Origin: Powellomyces hirtus
Lineage: Eukaryota > Chytridiomycota > Chytridiomycetes > Spizellomycetales > Powellomycetaceae
DNA length: 64,000 nt
Direction of reading: 5' to 3'
Assembly (NCBI GenBank): GCA_025526995.1
Contig: JAHLKG010000026.1
Coordinates: 278,001 to 342,000, forward strand
Part shown: positions 37,229-51,110 of the stretch, one piece after another
Layout of the letters: each line of letters starts with the position of its first letter
Numbering within the stretch: the first letter of the stretch is position 1
Program-made: the position numbers and the translations under genes
The notes under the pieces: model-generated
Seen by the model: the letters and a program-made list of their open reading frames with translations, nothing else
What the model was told of the DNA's origin: nothing
Databases searched by the model: none

Positions 37229-39076
37229 ATGTTCTGCGCCCGTAAGTGTCTTGCTGGCATAATCTCGCCCCAGCACATCCCTCTGATCCCCGTCTCATCA
37301 CACAGTGTCTGGAGAGTCCCCAGAGGACCCGGTTGTCTCCAAAGTATCTGGCAGTGTCTTTGAGAAGAGACTGATTCTCAAATATATAACCGACAATGGA
37401 CGGGATCCCGTGAATGGAGAGGATCTCAGCGTTGATGACCTCTTGCCCCTGAAACTTAGTAAGTTCACGTTCGAAAGCGTAAAGAGACTGCTGAACTGAA
37501 TTAAGCGCTAACGATGGTCTTGTCTCAACAGCCAATAAGTTCATCAAGCCCCGACCGCCAGCAGCCAGCTCGATCCCGAACCTGCTCATCTCTCTTCAAA
37601 ACGAGTGGGACTCGGTCATGTTGGAAACATACCAGCTCAAGCAACAATACCACACCGCCCGTCAGGAGCTCTCCAACGCCCTGTACGAGAACGATGCTGC
37701 AAAGCGAGTCATTGCTCGTTTGATGCTGGAAAGGGATGAGGCGAGAGCCGCTCTCGCATCTGTGCAGGCTACATACACGGCACCGGCGCCGTCAGGTACG
37801 GGTGTCTCGAAGGGTGATGATCAGATGGACGTGGATCAGGAACAGCCGGCACCAGTGTCTAAGGAACTGGCGCGGGCTCACGAGAAAATGCAGGCCACAT
37901 CCGCGGCTCTTTCCAAAATCCGCCGAAAGCGCAAGCCTGCAGCAACGTGTGCCACAGCTGATCAAGTTCGGGCGTACAGTCAACTACTTGACATTCCGGG
38001 AAACAAAACAAGCTCCATCTCTTCCCTCGATATTGTGCAACAAACATTTGCTGGCGAAAAACGGGATTGGATCATCACCGGAAGCGCAAAGGGCAAGATC
38101 ACCATTCTCGATCGAGACGACGGTGGCAAGGCGGTCGCTTCGGTACCGGCACACAAAACTCCTGTCCGTGATGTGCTCTGGAAGGGAACCGAAGCTGGTT
38201 CCTTGTCGTTCTTGACGGCTAGCATCGACAAGACAATCAAGATGTACGATGTCGAGCACTCTGAAGATGCCGACTTCCGCATTAGCAAAGTCAAGCACAC
38301 ATGGAAATCTCACACGGCCGCTGTTGCAAGTCTGAGCATGCATCCTACTGGTGATTATTTTATCTCTGCGGGGGACGACGCGACATGGGCTCTAAACGAC
38401 ATCAATACGGGAGAGACTGTATCGCGTGTTGAGCTTCCAGGCGGTGCTGGTGAGGCCATTTGTTTTCCGTGAAAGAGATTTGAAAGATTTTCAGATTGTG
38501 CTCACTGCGTATTTGTTTAGGATACACTGCGGGTCACATTCACCCTGACGGTCTGATCTATGGTGCTGGTGGTGCAGACTCTGTCGTGCGCCTATGGGAC
38601 GTCAGGTCGCAAAGCAATGTGCAAAACTTTGAAGGCCACAAGGGCAAAATCACTGGAATCTCCTTCTCTGAAAACGGCTACTACCTCGCCACGAGTGCCG
38701 ACGGAGAAGCTGTCGTCAAATTCTGGGATTTGCGTAAACTGACCGATTTCAAGACCATTGAGATTGAGGATGCAAAAGACACTGGTGTCAGCAAAGTACA
38801 CTTTGACTACAGCGGACAGTTTGTTGGTGCTGCTTGCGGATCAGAGCTGAGGTGGGTAGCTTGGCATTTTTCAAGCCGTTCGTGTTCTGGACATACATTC
38901 TGACGTTGCCCATCATATCTGTCTACAGAGTGTACGTCATCAAGCAATGGACGCAGCTCTGCAATGTGGCTGGTCACAGCGCCACTATTGCCGACTTTAA
39001 GTTTGGCACCGATGCACAATATGTAGTCACTGGTGGCAGCAAAGGAGAGGTGATTGTCGATGGCGTCGCAGCGTAG
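37229..39076 (+). CDS. PRP19: Pre-mRNA-processing factor 19 (U-box E3 ubiquitin ligase)
   Basis: Five exons: 37229-37241, 37306-37458, 37532-38449, 38521-38851, 38929-39076; 1,563 nt, 520 residues, TAG stop. The N-terminal U-box begins [16 protein letters not shown] and includes [18 protein letters not shown] coiled coil at about 80-150 forms the tetramer ([20 protein letters not shown]). A C-terminal WD40 propeller follows from about 190 ([34 protein letters not shown]). It is the core of the NTC complex of the spliceosome and ubiquitinates splicing factors. Length and domain order match fungal and animal Prp19. Confidence 0.95.
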
Positions 39077-39740
39077 CTCACATGATCACGCTAGAACCTT
39101 GCAGTAGTCAGTCCTGGGCGGGGCATGTGGATTTACGGGAGAGGATGTACTTTTGTTCATATAGCTTAAAAGATGGAAAAACCTTTCATATCCGAATTCG
39201 CACGTTGGCACTCAAAGTCAGAACCCTTATCAAACGGTTGTTGGTCAACACCCTATCGTTCTCGCCCGCCGGTTGAGGCGGCTATGATACTTTAGTCTTG
39301 CCAAGCTGCCGAGTCGCCAACCAGCCAAGCCAAGACCAAGGAGTGGCTTGTGCATGGGGTGGCTTGGCAATAGGCATTTTCTTAAAAATGGATGGTTCTC
39401 AAAAGCGTTTGACGCGTCTCACAAAGTGCGTCAGTCAGCAGCCTTACGTCATTAGGCAGGGTGTGAGAGTGACGCCAAGAATTATGACTACGATTGAACA
39501 TGACTCCACACTTTTCGTATCGATAAGTCTATAAAGCACTTTACCAGTTGCCTCCCACCTACTGTCAAATTCAAAATCTCGTACAGTAACTTCCCCCGAT
39601 CGCCTCGGAACAAACACAAACTTCGGGCTTCTTTACACATCTCATATAAAAGAGCCGTCCGTCCACGAGTCTCTTTTTAAATCCACTCCAAACCAATCTA
39701 CAACACTTTCCCGAGCACCTCTCGTCCCCCCACAATCACA
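39077..39740. other. Intergenic region upstream of the small cysteine-rich gene
   Basis: No gene recognised. CAAG- and CCAAGC-rich stretch at about 39295-39370. A probable TATA-like ATATAAAA lies at 39644-39651, about 90 bp before the next ATG. Confidence 0.45.
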
Positions 39741-39989
39741 ATGGGCTCATCACAATCCTACCCCCAACAACGCGGCTACGGACAACAGCAAGGATACTAC
39801 CAACAACACCAGGGGTACGGGACCCCTCAATACGTTAACCAGCAGCCCCACGGATACTACCAGCAGCAACCCATGTATGTTCAACAGCAGCGCCCCCGGG
39901 ACCAGGGATGTTTGACGGCGTGTCTTGCCGCCCTCTGCTGTTGTTGCGCCGTCGACGAATGCTTGGAATGTTGCTGCTTGTGCTGTTAA
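39741..39989 (+). CDS. Small Gln/Tyr-rich protein with a C-terminal cysteine-rich membrane module (CYSTM-like)
   Basis: 82 residues, single exon. The N-terminal 50 residues are Gln/Tyr/Gly-rich ([14 protein letters not shown]). The C-terminal 28 residues hold eleven Cys ([20 protein letters not shown]...), the pattern of the CYSTM family of small tail-anchored stress-related proteins. It probably sits in the plasma membrane, possibly palmitoylated. A TATA-like element is present upstream. Confidence 0.8.
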   Translation: MGSSQSYPQQRGYGQQQGYYQQHQGYGTPQYVNQQPHGYYQQQPMYVQQQRPRDQGCLTACLAALCCCCAVDECLECCCLCC

Positions 39990-40926
39990 AGCTCTCGCCT
40001 CGCCACTTCCTATATTGTGCTGCTTGATCCCCCGTCGCTAGCATGCCACTGATTGTATATGGCCCACACATTGGTTCACCGCTCCTTTCCCCACATGTGT
40101 TTTCTCCGCATGTGCTAATGTACAAATTGCGTTTATCTACAATATATCTACATATGTGTAAAAGACTACATTCGGTCCCCTGCTTGTCTTCCAGCTCTTC
40201 ATTGCGTTCTGACAGTTTGTGACACTCATTTGAATCCATCGTCAAAAACATTTCACGATCCAAGAAGGATCGTGAAGCGAAATCGAATAGTTGGGTAGCA
40301 CTTGGAATTTGAACACTTTCACAAGCGCATAATACCATATCGTATTGCATATGTGAGCTGGCAAGTCTGCCCAACTTCATGAAACGAAATCTCTTGAATT
40401 GACCCTATGCATCCTTCATCATCCACACGACCCTGCAACAGATATTTGGACGCTTATTTTCGGGGTCGGCGATTGACTGGATTCCAGCTTTACATTTCGG
40501 AGACGTCTGACGCGTGCCGCGCTTTCGTGGTGGCACAGTTTTGTAAGCGGTCCAGCCAAGTCAGACATGCGGCGACTCGGCCGACGAACACGAAATCGAA
40601 CAAATCGCTGAGCCAAGTGAGTAGAAAATCATCCATCGGAGGGCCAGGAAAGCAGCTGGGACGGGTTGGAAAACATAGTATTGGCAGAGGGAGGGTATGC
40701 GCAAATTTACAGCTGTCGAATGGGCCGACGGATGGATGAGTTGACCGGACGGATGGATGGATGGATGAATGAGTAAATGCCGACCCGTTCCACGTGAAAT
40801 CAGCACATTAGGGCAGATCCGAGATCTCGACATTTTTCACGCCATTCGGAACTACGAGCAGACAATGCCCAGCAATGACCGACGATAGTCACTGACCGCC
40901 TGCTGCCTCCCCCCCACCTCCTTAGA
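39990..40926. other. Intergenic region upstream of NAC-alpha
   Basis: No gene seen. A short GGAT(G/A) tandem run (GGATGGATGGATGGATGAATG) occurs at about 40750-40770. Minus-strand open frames here lack recognisable features. Confidence 0.4.
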
Positions 40927-41750
<824 letters not shown>

Positions 41751-41906
41751 ATCCGATCCCCCCTCATTGTAAAGGAGCTCGCGTAGCGCACACTCGTCTT
41801 CATATATCGAAAATATATGTATATTACCCATATATGTGTAGCACCTGCTTTTTCACTTGCTCTTCGTTCTCTTCATGTCTGGTGAGTCAGGAACTTGTCA
41901 CTTGAA

Positions 41907-43241
41907 CTAGTAGCTGTCGCGGAAGCTGGCTCTCCTGTCCTTTGCTGTCCACCGACCTGGCTCGGACGGACGACGGCCTTTTGAGCCTTCTCGGTAGCCT
42001 GGCTGGGGTTTGAGCGAAGGTCTGCGAATGGTGGACGGGGTCATGGGCGTTATGGGTTTCCGCTGGTGATGGTGCTCTTGGTGATGTTGAGGTTGCTGCA
42101 TGTGCGGCACTTCTGACGGATCTCCATCTTGTCGCTCGGCGTCCTCCTCTTCGTCGTATTCTGGTGGGGCATCCGCGAATGCGCCCGGATGCCTCCGTCT
42201 AATCGGTGAGCCGGCTCTCGACGACGGCGCCGGAATGATGCGCTCCTCGATTTCCTCGAGATCGGCGTCCAGGTCCTCTGCGAGCAGCAACTGGTGGGCT
42301 TCGGTCAAGATCTCAAGCGCCTGCGCGTGATAGTTCATCTCGTTCCAAATGAACTCGCCGAGCGATTTTTGCAGGTCATCCCGCTTTTGGCTCTCGAAGC
42401 GGCACATACTGTCCATCAGCGAGTGCGTCGCGTTCTTGGTATCTTGGTGAGCGCTGGTCAGTTCGAGTTGGAGCTGGATGAACCACATTAGTACGCCGGT
42501 TCTACTGCAAAGGTAGTCACACCATATCCCGCTCGTACCTGATTCTAATTTGGGAGGACAAAGCAAGGAATAATGAGTTCACATGTTGGAACAGCGAAGA
42601 CGACAACATCAAGATCAATCTGCATACTATCTTTGTCCGATTTGTCCCGTCCTTGATCACCATCTTATCAAAGTTTTCCTGCTTCTGCTGTTCCTTCTTG
42701 ATCGCGCCTTCTCGAGTCTTCACCTCGTTCTGGATGAGCATGGTTCGAAGCGGTCAGTAAGAGAACATAGCGGTTGATGCGTTTGTTGAACGTTCGGAAA
42801 AGAAGAACCGCAAGCACCCACTTTCATTCTTGAACATATCATCTGTTCAATCGAAGGGGGAAAGGGGGAAGCATGTCTTTGTGTCAATGAAGTGCACTGT
42901 GCTTCATCGAATACCTTTTGCTTGTCTTTCTGTTACTAACCGCATACAGCTTGAGCGGCTCCTGCGACAAGAGGTTGATCCGCTGCAGTGCATTCTCCCT
43001 CGCCAGTTCTCGTTCCGTCAGCAGCTCCGACACCCCGGCCAGGACGTCAGACAGACTTGGTGCCTCGGTCTCCGAAAACATTTTGAGTACGACCGCCAGT
43101 TTGAGGCTTTTGCGACGGAGGCCTGCAGTTGAAATATTCATCAGATGACGGGTTGCTATTGGTGTGGTTCGTTTAGATCTGGCATTGCATACGTTCTTGG
43201 TTCCGCAGGTATCCGGCTAATGTTCGACGCAGGTTGGCCAT
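41907..43241 (-). CDS. BAR-domain protein of the CIBAR/FAM92 type
   Basis: Exons read on the minus strand: 43193-43241 (MANLRRTLAGYLRNQE), 42941-43122 (SLKLAVVLKMFSETEAPSLS... to SQEPLKLYA), about 42729-42670 (NEVKTREGAIKKEQQKQENF) and 42473-41907 (LQLELTSAHQDTKN ... stop). There may be a mini-exon near 42540; the join before 42473 is uncertain. The layout L-R-R start, EPLKLY and DDLQKSLGEFIWNEMNYHAQ matches the FAM92/CIBAR BAR family, which bends membranes and acts at basal bodies. The C-terminal 110 residues are disordered, His/Gln/Pro-rich. In a fungus this family fits a flagellated lineage. Confidence 0.75.
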
Positions 43242-44257
43242 GTTCCTCTCTTTATATGAATGCCCAAGAAACCGAAAGTCAGCGTGCATGCATGCGGTGG
43301 TCTCTGATATGGCGTGATCTACCCAGATCCCACAGGACATACCAGTCTCCCGAATGGTTCTATGAACAAAGTGGTTGCCATCGTCTCTGCAGGATGCCGG
43401 TTAAGAGTTAGAGTGGGGAGCCAACCTCATGAGTGGCCTGAATATCGAGAAATATATGTAATTACCCAGCGCTCTTCATGGATGTCATTGTGTTTTCTTC
43501 CCCGTTTGACACAAAAGAATGGATATGGAGCGGTTTGATATTAGTCCTGAGAATGCATGACTGGCGACGCGCTTTGACAGGCCGTTGATTACTTGATAAA
43601 ATTGACGGGAAATTGACGGCGCGACAGATAAATCCCTTGGAATGGCAGATAGGCGCTGCCCTAGTCATCATTCTTTGCATAAAAAGAAGCTTAATGTATT
43701 GTTGTGCTTCCACTGTCAAGCAATTTTAATTACATAAGTTTATTGTTGATTGTACTCGATTCATATATATTATCATGATAAATTGATGATAAGATCTACG
43801 ATCTTCGCTGCTCTCATTTTGTTTATCATTAATACAAAAGGAAATTGAGGGCATTGCTGTTATATAGTTAGACTTGTTGCAAACTCGATGTACCATAACC
43901 TTACAAGCATGGATATATAAATGAATGAATGATCAATGATCATACACTTGTCGCAGTTTCGATTTAGGAATTCATCAATCGCCAAATTGAATTCACCGGT
44001 GAGGACACGTGACCTGCGATGTTTAATGTTGGTTGTTCCCCTCCGCTTGTCGACAAGAAACAGACTCTCGTGCCGTGGTTCCGTCCGTTTCTGCACTCAA
44101 GACGAGCGCTTTAGGACAGACAGACACACCATTTCGAACAAGGGGGATCCTAACCAACCAGTTTAGTACGACACTTTCCGGTGGGGAACAAGGGACCTTC
44201 ATCCTCTGAGACAAACGCCACACCAGAGACCCCGGCGAGGAATTTGCATCGCCCAGC
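43242..44257. other. Intergenic region between the BAR and SCD6/LSM14 genes
   Basis: No gene recognised. A/T-rich segment at about 43730-43940. It holds the divergent upstream regions of both neighbours. Confidence 0.4.
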
Positions 44258-46355
44258 ATGATGGCCTATATCGGTTCAAAGATCAGCCTCATCTCGAAAT
44301 CTGACATCCGCTACGTCGGGACCCTCATTGAAATCAACCAGGAGCAGTCCACCGTCTCCTTGCAAGATGGTAATCCAAAATAACTGTCCAGTCGGGAGTG
44401 TGAACTGCATGCAACTAACGCGCGAGAAAATTTCAGTTCAATCGTGGGGAACAGAAGGGCGTAGAGGAAACCCTTCCGAGGAACTTCCTCCCAGCGACGA
44501 AGCGTACCCCTATGTTGTCTTTCGAGGATCAGACGTCAAAGACCTCCATGTCATGACTGCTCCCGAGAGGCCTCCCCCGGCACCAATGCGTGTTCCCAAC
44601 GATCCGGCGGTCATCAGAGTACGTTCTCGTCTAGAGTCTATTGCCTCCGGCGAAATATGCTGACTCGTTGGGTGCTGTTCTTCTTTGTCGCTTCAACAGT
44701 CTGGTGGTCCGACACCAGGCTCCTCTTCCGGACCTACACCTGCTGGACCTCCCCCGGATCCCTCTGGTCCTCCTCGACCGCCGGGCTTCCAAGGTTATGG
44801 TGGTGGTCCAGGTGGCATGATGGGTCAACCAGGACAGTACCCAGGGATGCCGGGCTCGCACCCGTACGGCATGCCCCCGCAGCCAATGGGCTTTGGATAT
44901 CCTCCTCCTCCTCCGCACATGCTCCCGCAGAAGCAGCCGTATTGGGGTCCTCAGGGTGATCAGCAGAGACCACCAAGTGGATACCCAGGATCAATGGTAA
45001 GATAGAGAAATTTCTTGTTGTAGTTGGAGCAATGAGATCCTTACATATCTGGAAAAATAGCAGGGTCCGGGATCGCAAATGGGTGGGCAACCACTCCCTC
45101 AGCAGCAGGCCCAGGAAGTGTCTCCGGTCACCCGAGAAACTCCTGTGGGTCAGACTCAGTCTTCCAAAGTCGCCTCTTCCGACGAAACTGATCTTGTTCA
45201 GAACTTTGACACTCTGGATCTGAATGAATCCGCCGTCCTTCCTGGTGACCGTCCGACTCGAGAACCGGGGCAGAAGGCCAAGCCGACTGGCCCGCAGCGT
45301 GCGGACGCAGACAGGGGAGCTGGGCGGACCACCGCTCGCAGACCTCAGCAGGGCATGGCAGAACAAGTCGATCGTCCGACTCTTGCCGCAAAGAAGGAAG
45401 ATGCAGTGGAAACCAAGCAGCCTGAAGAGAAGGCTGCTGAAACCGGAGCGGCTCAACCCTCAGAAAAGGATCTCAACGCGGAGGCATCTGTGCGCAATGA
45501 AAACATGCGCCTTCCCGGAACTGGTGCGCATCTGCTGAACAGTGGACCGCGTCGTGGAAGAGGACGTGGTCGTGGTGGCTCCTCTGGACAGATGCGGAAC
45601 AATCGCATCACTGTTCCCGATTCTGACTTTGATTTCGAAATTGCCAACGCCAAATTCAACAAAACGGAGCTTGCTAATGAAGCATCCACCAGTACCAGTA
45701 CCGCAGCAGCGCCCAAGCCCGTACATGTGTCTCCTACAGCGGATGTTGTTGCCCCCACTAACGATGGTTACGAGCCAGAAGAAGAAGAACATGAAGACGA
45801 CGAAGGCTTTTACCAGAAATCATCTTTCTTCGATAACATCTCGTGTGAAAGCAAAGACAGAGCGGATTCGGGTGATGGCAGGTTTGTGCCAGTGTCATTT
45901 TTTGTTCTAGTCACTGCTTTTACACTCGGCCGTTTCTGATAGTTTGCCATTGGATTTGTTTCTACAGAGGTACTCGTCGCGTCCGGCAGTATGAGGAACG
46001 ACGACTCAACTTGGAAACTTTCGGTCAGATGGGTGTGGATGGCGGACGAGGTGGATACCGACGCGGAGGATATGGTGGCGGCTATCGCCGTGGTGGCAAC
46101 AACAGTGGTCGCGGGCGTGGCGGATACGGTGGTGGCTACAACAGTGGCGGCTACAACCAAGGAGGATATGGTGGACACGGCCATGGACAGCAAAGCAACG
46201 GCTATGGAAACCAAGGCCATTACCAGCAGCGGGATGGAAACGCTGGTCGTTATGATGGCAACAGGGATCGAGGTTATGGACGGCGCGAGAATGGCTATGG
46301 TGGAAATGGCTATCAAGCGCAGCAGCAGCAGCAGCAGCAGCAGTTCCCGCAGTGA
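44258..46355 (+). CDS. SCD6: SCD6/LSM14-family mRNA decapping/translation repressor
   Basis: Five exons: 44258-44369, 44437-44618, 44700-44996, 45064-45881, 45968-46355; 1,797 nt, 598 residues, TGA stop. The N-terminal LSm14-type Sm domain begins MMAYIGSKISLISKSDIRYV and ends with YVVFRGSDVKDLHV. Pro/Gly-rich linkers follow. The C-terminal FDF motif (SDFDFEIANAKFNK), FFD box (YQKSSFFDNIS) and TFG box (NLETFGQMG) are all present, then Arg-Gly-Gly repeats and a poly-Gln tail. It acts in P-bodies, binding eIF4G and the helicase Dhh1/DDX6. All family hallmarks are in order. Confidence 0.94.
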
Positions 46356-46720
46356 TATGACGGTCGCTCTGCTGGTTGTGGGCGAATGAGGAAGTGCTTG
46401 TCAGATGTGAGCGAAGGGGAGAGGTTATCGGCGCCGGTGTTTTCGGAGCTAATAAAGTTTGGCTGATGCGTGTTTGAAGAGTCATGTCGCTCTCTTGTTC
46501 ATTATGCAACCATTGTGAAATTGAAATTTTATCCAAAAAACGTTGTTTTTCGTGTCATGTTTGGACCTCTCACAATAGGACAAGCAAAGATCAAATTGCA
46601 CCATATATAAAAATCCCTCCATTCTTTCTATGACACTCATACCGTAAACGACATCCTCCTGATCCCGCCTCATGATGAGTATCAGGAGCGTATCGTCCAC
46701 GGTATCAACCTGATCTACCG

Positions 46721-46888
46721 CTAGAACTGCATGTCCGGCCGAATGGTACCCTTCAAGTACTTTTCAAATTCCTCATTGATACGGAGAGACACGATCGGAT
46801 ATTTGGGGGATACACGCGACACTATCATAGCAGCCGACTTACAATTCTGAGAACCCCTTTTCTCGTCTACGAAACACACAGCGTACAT
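46721..46888 (-). CDS. Possible small protein of 55 residues
   Basis: ATG 46888 to TAG 46721, uninterrupted. The sequence starts MYAVCFVDEKRGSQNC and ends LKGTIRPDMQF, which looks protein-like rather than random. It could instead be the last exon of a larger minus-strand gene, since acceptor- and donor-like sites exist upstream. No family recognised. Confidence 0.25.
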   Translation of the reverse strand: MYAVCFVDEKRGSQNCKSAAMIVSRVSPKYPIVSLRINEEFEKYLKGTIRPDMQF

Positions 46889-49202
46889 CCGCACAAAAGC
46901 TTACCTCCTATGCAGCGCGTCAGTAGCTGCTGCAAAAATCCGCCTCATTTTTTTGGCCGACATGGCAATCTCGAATGAATTGAATTGAATGCGTAGCGTG
47001 TGGTACCCTCCCATTTCTGTCCACTCACCCCGTCTCCAAAACACGATGCCCCTAATGAACGCGCAGTGAAAACGGTGAGTTTTCAGTGCGAGGACACACT
47101 GTAGCCTGATCCTCGATTTTGTTGGCCATCATCGCCTTGCCGAGTGAGGCTGACGCGGCATTCTGCATGAGCTCTCGTGTGCTTTTGCTTGCATCAGCTG
47201 AATGGAACGCGAGTCTAGCGGTAACAATAACACAGTGAAGGGGCAGTGGACTGATACTTTGAGCAGCCTTTTACGGTTGTGAGGAAACGCCGCCGCTGCG
47301 TGAGAGGAGCATCTAAACTGACTGCTATAGCAGTACTTACTGTTCTTGAGACGCTGCTTTGGGTCATGTTATTCGTTGAAAAAGCTCCTCAGATACGCCG
47401 AATGGGATTGGAAGCGGCGGCGTCGAATCTACAAACCCTCCACATGTCCTTTGAGTACAAGGCGCCCCAGACGTATACTATTAGAGTCTTGGCGCCACCT
47501 CCAAAGGTCCCATTTCCCAAATCACCCCCAACTTGTACACCGACATCACAAACTCGGCTCGGCCCCCCCCTCTGAGAAAGCTCGCCGCATTCAGATTTCT
47601 GCGCGGTTTTTGAACAGCCCCCTTTGAAAAACCTGAGCGAATCTCTGAACCTCTCTGAAACTCCCTTATGATGCATACATAGCATACGAATAACACTTTT
47701 ACTGCTGGACATGCCTGCATTTCATCCACATTCCCCATGCAGGGCCTCCTCACCTCAAGACACTTGTTTTCCTCCGCTTGTGGCCTTTCGCTTGTAGACA
47801 GGGGCGAAGGGGAATGCGGTGGAAATATTAGGCGACATCCAACGTCCATATGTGTGGAATGCTCGGATACGGACTGGTAGCTGCAGTCAACTGGTGTAGT
47901 GTGATGCCATTTGATTGGTGGTGACCGAATCGGTCATTTTGCACTTTGGTTTCTTTTTTTTTTGCTTAGGGAGTGTTGACACGGTAATGGCTACCGATTC
48001 AAAAGTCCAACCAGGCAGGCTGCTCTCATTTATACTCAAATGAAAGTATGAAAGGAAAAAAAAAATCTGTACACATGTACGGAGCGGCAAACAGCCAAGT
48101 TGTCGTTGGCAGGGAGTTTTCGAGCCCACTCCCCTGGTCCCCTCAGCCTCAGCCTCAGTGATAACCTCTTTGGCGCGGAAATGTGAGTGAGTGAGAACCA
48201 TCCAGGTTCTGTGGGGCGCCCCGGGGGGAGGGGGGGGGGGGGGGGGAGAGAGGCGGACGTGGCATAGTCATTCACTCAAAAGCATCCACTGAGGCTCTGG
48301 TTGGAGCATACTTGAACAACCATCCAATGACCACGGGTCGGTCAATCTATCGATCGCATGATTCTGCGGCAGTTAAAATCATCCAGCAGGCAGAGCGTCA
48401 CCCTGCTCATATTCCAGGAAATTTCATCATTCTGCTGGACGTAAACCCATATCCGTCCCACGCTTCACAAATGACTAGGTTGAATGGACGAGAAGCATCT
48501 TCGCCTGACCAGTTTTGATGCTTAGGCTCATTCTCGTCAATAATCTCGGGTCATCCTTTATAGATATAGAGCAAAATGGTACTTTGGAGTACGACTTGTG
48601 GTGATTGGGTGTACTACCGCAGCAACAAAGTAAGTGTATGGCAGAGAGCGCGATTCGAAGGTAGCTGCTGGACGACGGGAAATGATCCATCTTGTCTACA
48701 TTGCAAGTGCTCCCCAGTCTGCGGCGGCGGCGGACTTTCCTCCTTTTCCATCGTGATAGGGATCATTGATGACTGCAAATGTGTTTATTTCAGTTTGTGG
48801 TTCAAGGCATTACGCACGTCGGTTTGACAAGTATTATACTGGCTCGGTGATATCGTCACATCCATCGACTCCCGGCATCTCAATGCTTGGAAGAAGTAGA
48901 CAGTGTGATCAGGGTTCCTGCGTTCAAAGTGCCGTGCCTTAAAGAAAGATATGCTGATAGCTAGAAAGATTTTGGTTCAATGAGTCGTGTCGTCGTCAAC
49001 CACACAGCAATAAAGTCCGTCCACGTTCAGGCCGTGCAGGCTCCGATTTGTCTTTGCGGAACTCGCTGGCGTCGATTGTCGGGGGTTCACAGCGAGTTCC
49101 AACCGTCCAGTCGGTCCCGGATACGCAGATGCCGGGGTTCCATCAACCGTCATGCCCTTAAACTCTAGGTGCCTAAACCGAGATGGGGCACTCTGCGACG
49201 AA
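46889..49202. other. Intergenic region with a long G run
   Basis: No gene recognised in about 2.3 kb. A G-rich run of roughly 25 bases lies at about 48221-48247, and a T run near 47955. Open frames here are short and unsupported. Confidence 0.4.
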
Positions 49203-49563
49203 TCATCGTTGTCCCACATCTACGACTGCTTCGTTCTGCAACATCTCCAATTGCCGCCGACCCCGCCGGAGCATGTACTCTATCGTCGAAATATCGCGCG
49301 GCGAAACCGCGGCTGCATCGCGCCGGAACTGGCTCTTGATGTGGTGGTAAAAGTGCGCTCGGGACTCGTCGGGTTTCTGGCGCACCGCTCGTAGGAGGGC
49401 GCGGTATAAATCTTTTCCCCACAATGAGGTGGATTGAGTTGTGATGTCATTGCGTCAAAGAGGGAATGAAATGCGCCAAAACGGCAAGGAGTGGATACCC
49501 ACCCGAGACGTCCCGTTGCAGTCCTGTTCGTCGGATCTTCTCAGCTGCTGCGGCTACAGACAT
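49203..49563 (-). CDS. SDHAF1: Succinate dehydrogenase assembly factor 1 (LYR-motif protein)
   Basis: Two exons: 49503-49563 (MSVAAAAEKIRRTGLQRDVS) and 49203-49411; 270 nt, 89 residues, TGA stop. The GLQ..V..LYRALLRAV segment carries the LYR motif, and ISTIEYMLRRGRRQLEML matches the SDHAF1/Sdh6 C-terminal helix. It helps load iron-sulfur clusters into SDH subunit B in mitochondria. The intron (49412-49502) is needed to reach an ATG, since the second exon has none. Confidence 0.82.
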
Positions 49564-49744
49564 GTGTTTTGGTTCAATGAGACCTCAAAATAGTCGATAG
49601 TAAGCAAGTGTATTTTTCGAGAACGTTGGTTGTTCCGCGTTTTCGGACGGTGAGCTCCGAAAGACGTCCTCGCACCATTCCGTCATTGCGCAAAACGGTC
49701 CGGGGCAGCATTCTCACACCATTGTACATGTAATTTATTTTCCC

Positions 49745-51110
49745 ATGGTTGCCATTCCAGCACCTCCACCGACCGACTCGTCGACGGCCGAAATATCCAG
49801 CTGGGTCCTGGAACACTTGGCCTCGCGAATTCCACTGCCCGCTTCTGAAGATGACCCAAAGCTCTCGGCTCTCTACTCTCGTTTATTTGCCAATCTGGCA
49901 ACCCATACCCTGGAAGACTCCTCGAATAGCCACACAATACCCGAATGGCAAGCGGCGCTGGTTGCCGCGCGGAAAGCCCTGCTAGAAGCCCCCGATGAGG
50001 AGCAGTTGGAGCGGGTTCTGTTGCCATTGCAGGGAATGGAGTTGGACCGCCGGAAACGACTGGAGGAGCTTAGGAACAAGATCAAAGAGAGAAAGGAGCG
50101 ACGAATTCGACGGGGTAAAGCGACCAAGCCCGTGACGGAAGAGACCGACAGCCGTGTGCAAGCCCTTGAACAAGTGAGCCGGGATCTCGAGAGTCATTTC
50201 GAGGACGCTGTGTTCGCACTCAAACAACGGGTGAGCTTGGAGCACAGCATCCGCAACGTCCTCCCATATTGCGTCTCGCGCGCGCTCAACACTAGGCTCT
50301 TTTTCCTGATCTAGCTGATCATCCATTCCATCCACGCCACCCCGCACTCTGCGGCTCGCTCCATCGCGCTCCTGAACGCTCTCCTCCCGATCATCGTAGC
50401 GACGACACCCGACCTGCAGGCTCAATGGACGGTCCCCGTTTCCAAACGACGATCACATCTCCTCCGCGTGCGCCTGTTTGACTTGATAGATCAGGTCGAT
50501 GAACATCTCGCCGGGCGCGCAAAGAGGGTTGGTGAGATCAAAGCGTTGAATCGGCCGACAACTAGCCCGCGGAAACGCCAGAAGACCTTGCCAACATCGT
50601 ACGTGAACGGGGTCCCTGTTTCCTGGAGGAGACCTTTTCTTTTCATCACGCTCATTTTTTTGCTTTTGCCGCTTGTAGACCACTTTTCACGGTTGACGAG
50701 GAACGTGAAATGCTCTTAAAGTTTGAGCCGCTACGTGCATTTGACGCGGAACTAACTTGGGAAAAAGCTGTGCAACTGGTAACCCCACACCGGGCGCCCG
50801 ATCTTTGTTCTCCTGCATTTCTCAAGTTTCAGCTTTTCTGACGCGAAACCACCGATTCTCACGTAGACCGAGACCTACTTGGATGGAGTGCGGACGTTCT
50901 GCCTGCAAATAGCGCGTTACGAGCCATGTCCCGACTGCAATGAAGCAGGAGATCCGTGTCCAGGCCTGGGACATTCGCAGACAGTACTGGAAAAGGTGAG
51001 GACCAGTGCCCCCCCGGGCGAACACACCGTGAATACATACTGAACTATTCGTCCAGATCTTTGAGGAACTGTACTCGGAAGATGCCAACGACGGCGAAGA
51101 ACAGCCATGA
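49745..51110 (+). CDS. Unrecognised five-exon protein (350 residues)
   Basis: Exons 49745-50230, 50315-50598, 50679-50778, 50867-50995, 51057-51110; 1,053 nt, TGA stop, all borders GT-AG and in phase. N-terminal half: helical and charged (LEELRNKIKERKERRIRRGK, likely coiled coil). Middle: HATPHSAARSIALLNALLPI. C-terminus: a Cys cluster, YEPCPDCNEAGDPCPGLGH, that could bind zinc. The consistent exon phases show a real gene. I do not recognise the family. It starts 181 bp from the divergent SDHAF1 gene. Confidence 0.7.

Noticed and set aside
44734..45456. 240-codon minus-strand frame opposite SCD6/LSM14
   Set aside because: Antisense shadow of a Pro/Gly-rich exon; the sense gene has all family motifs.
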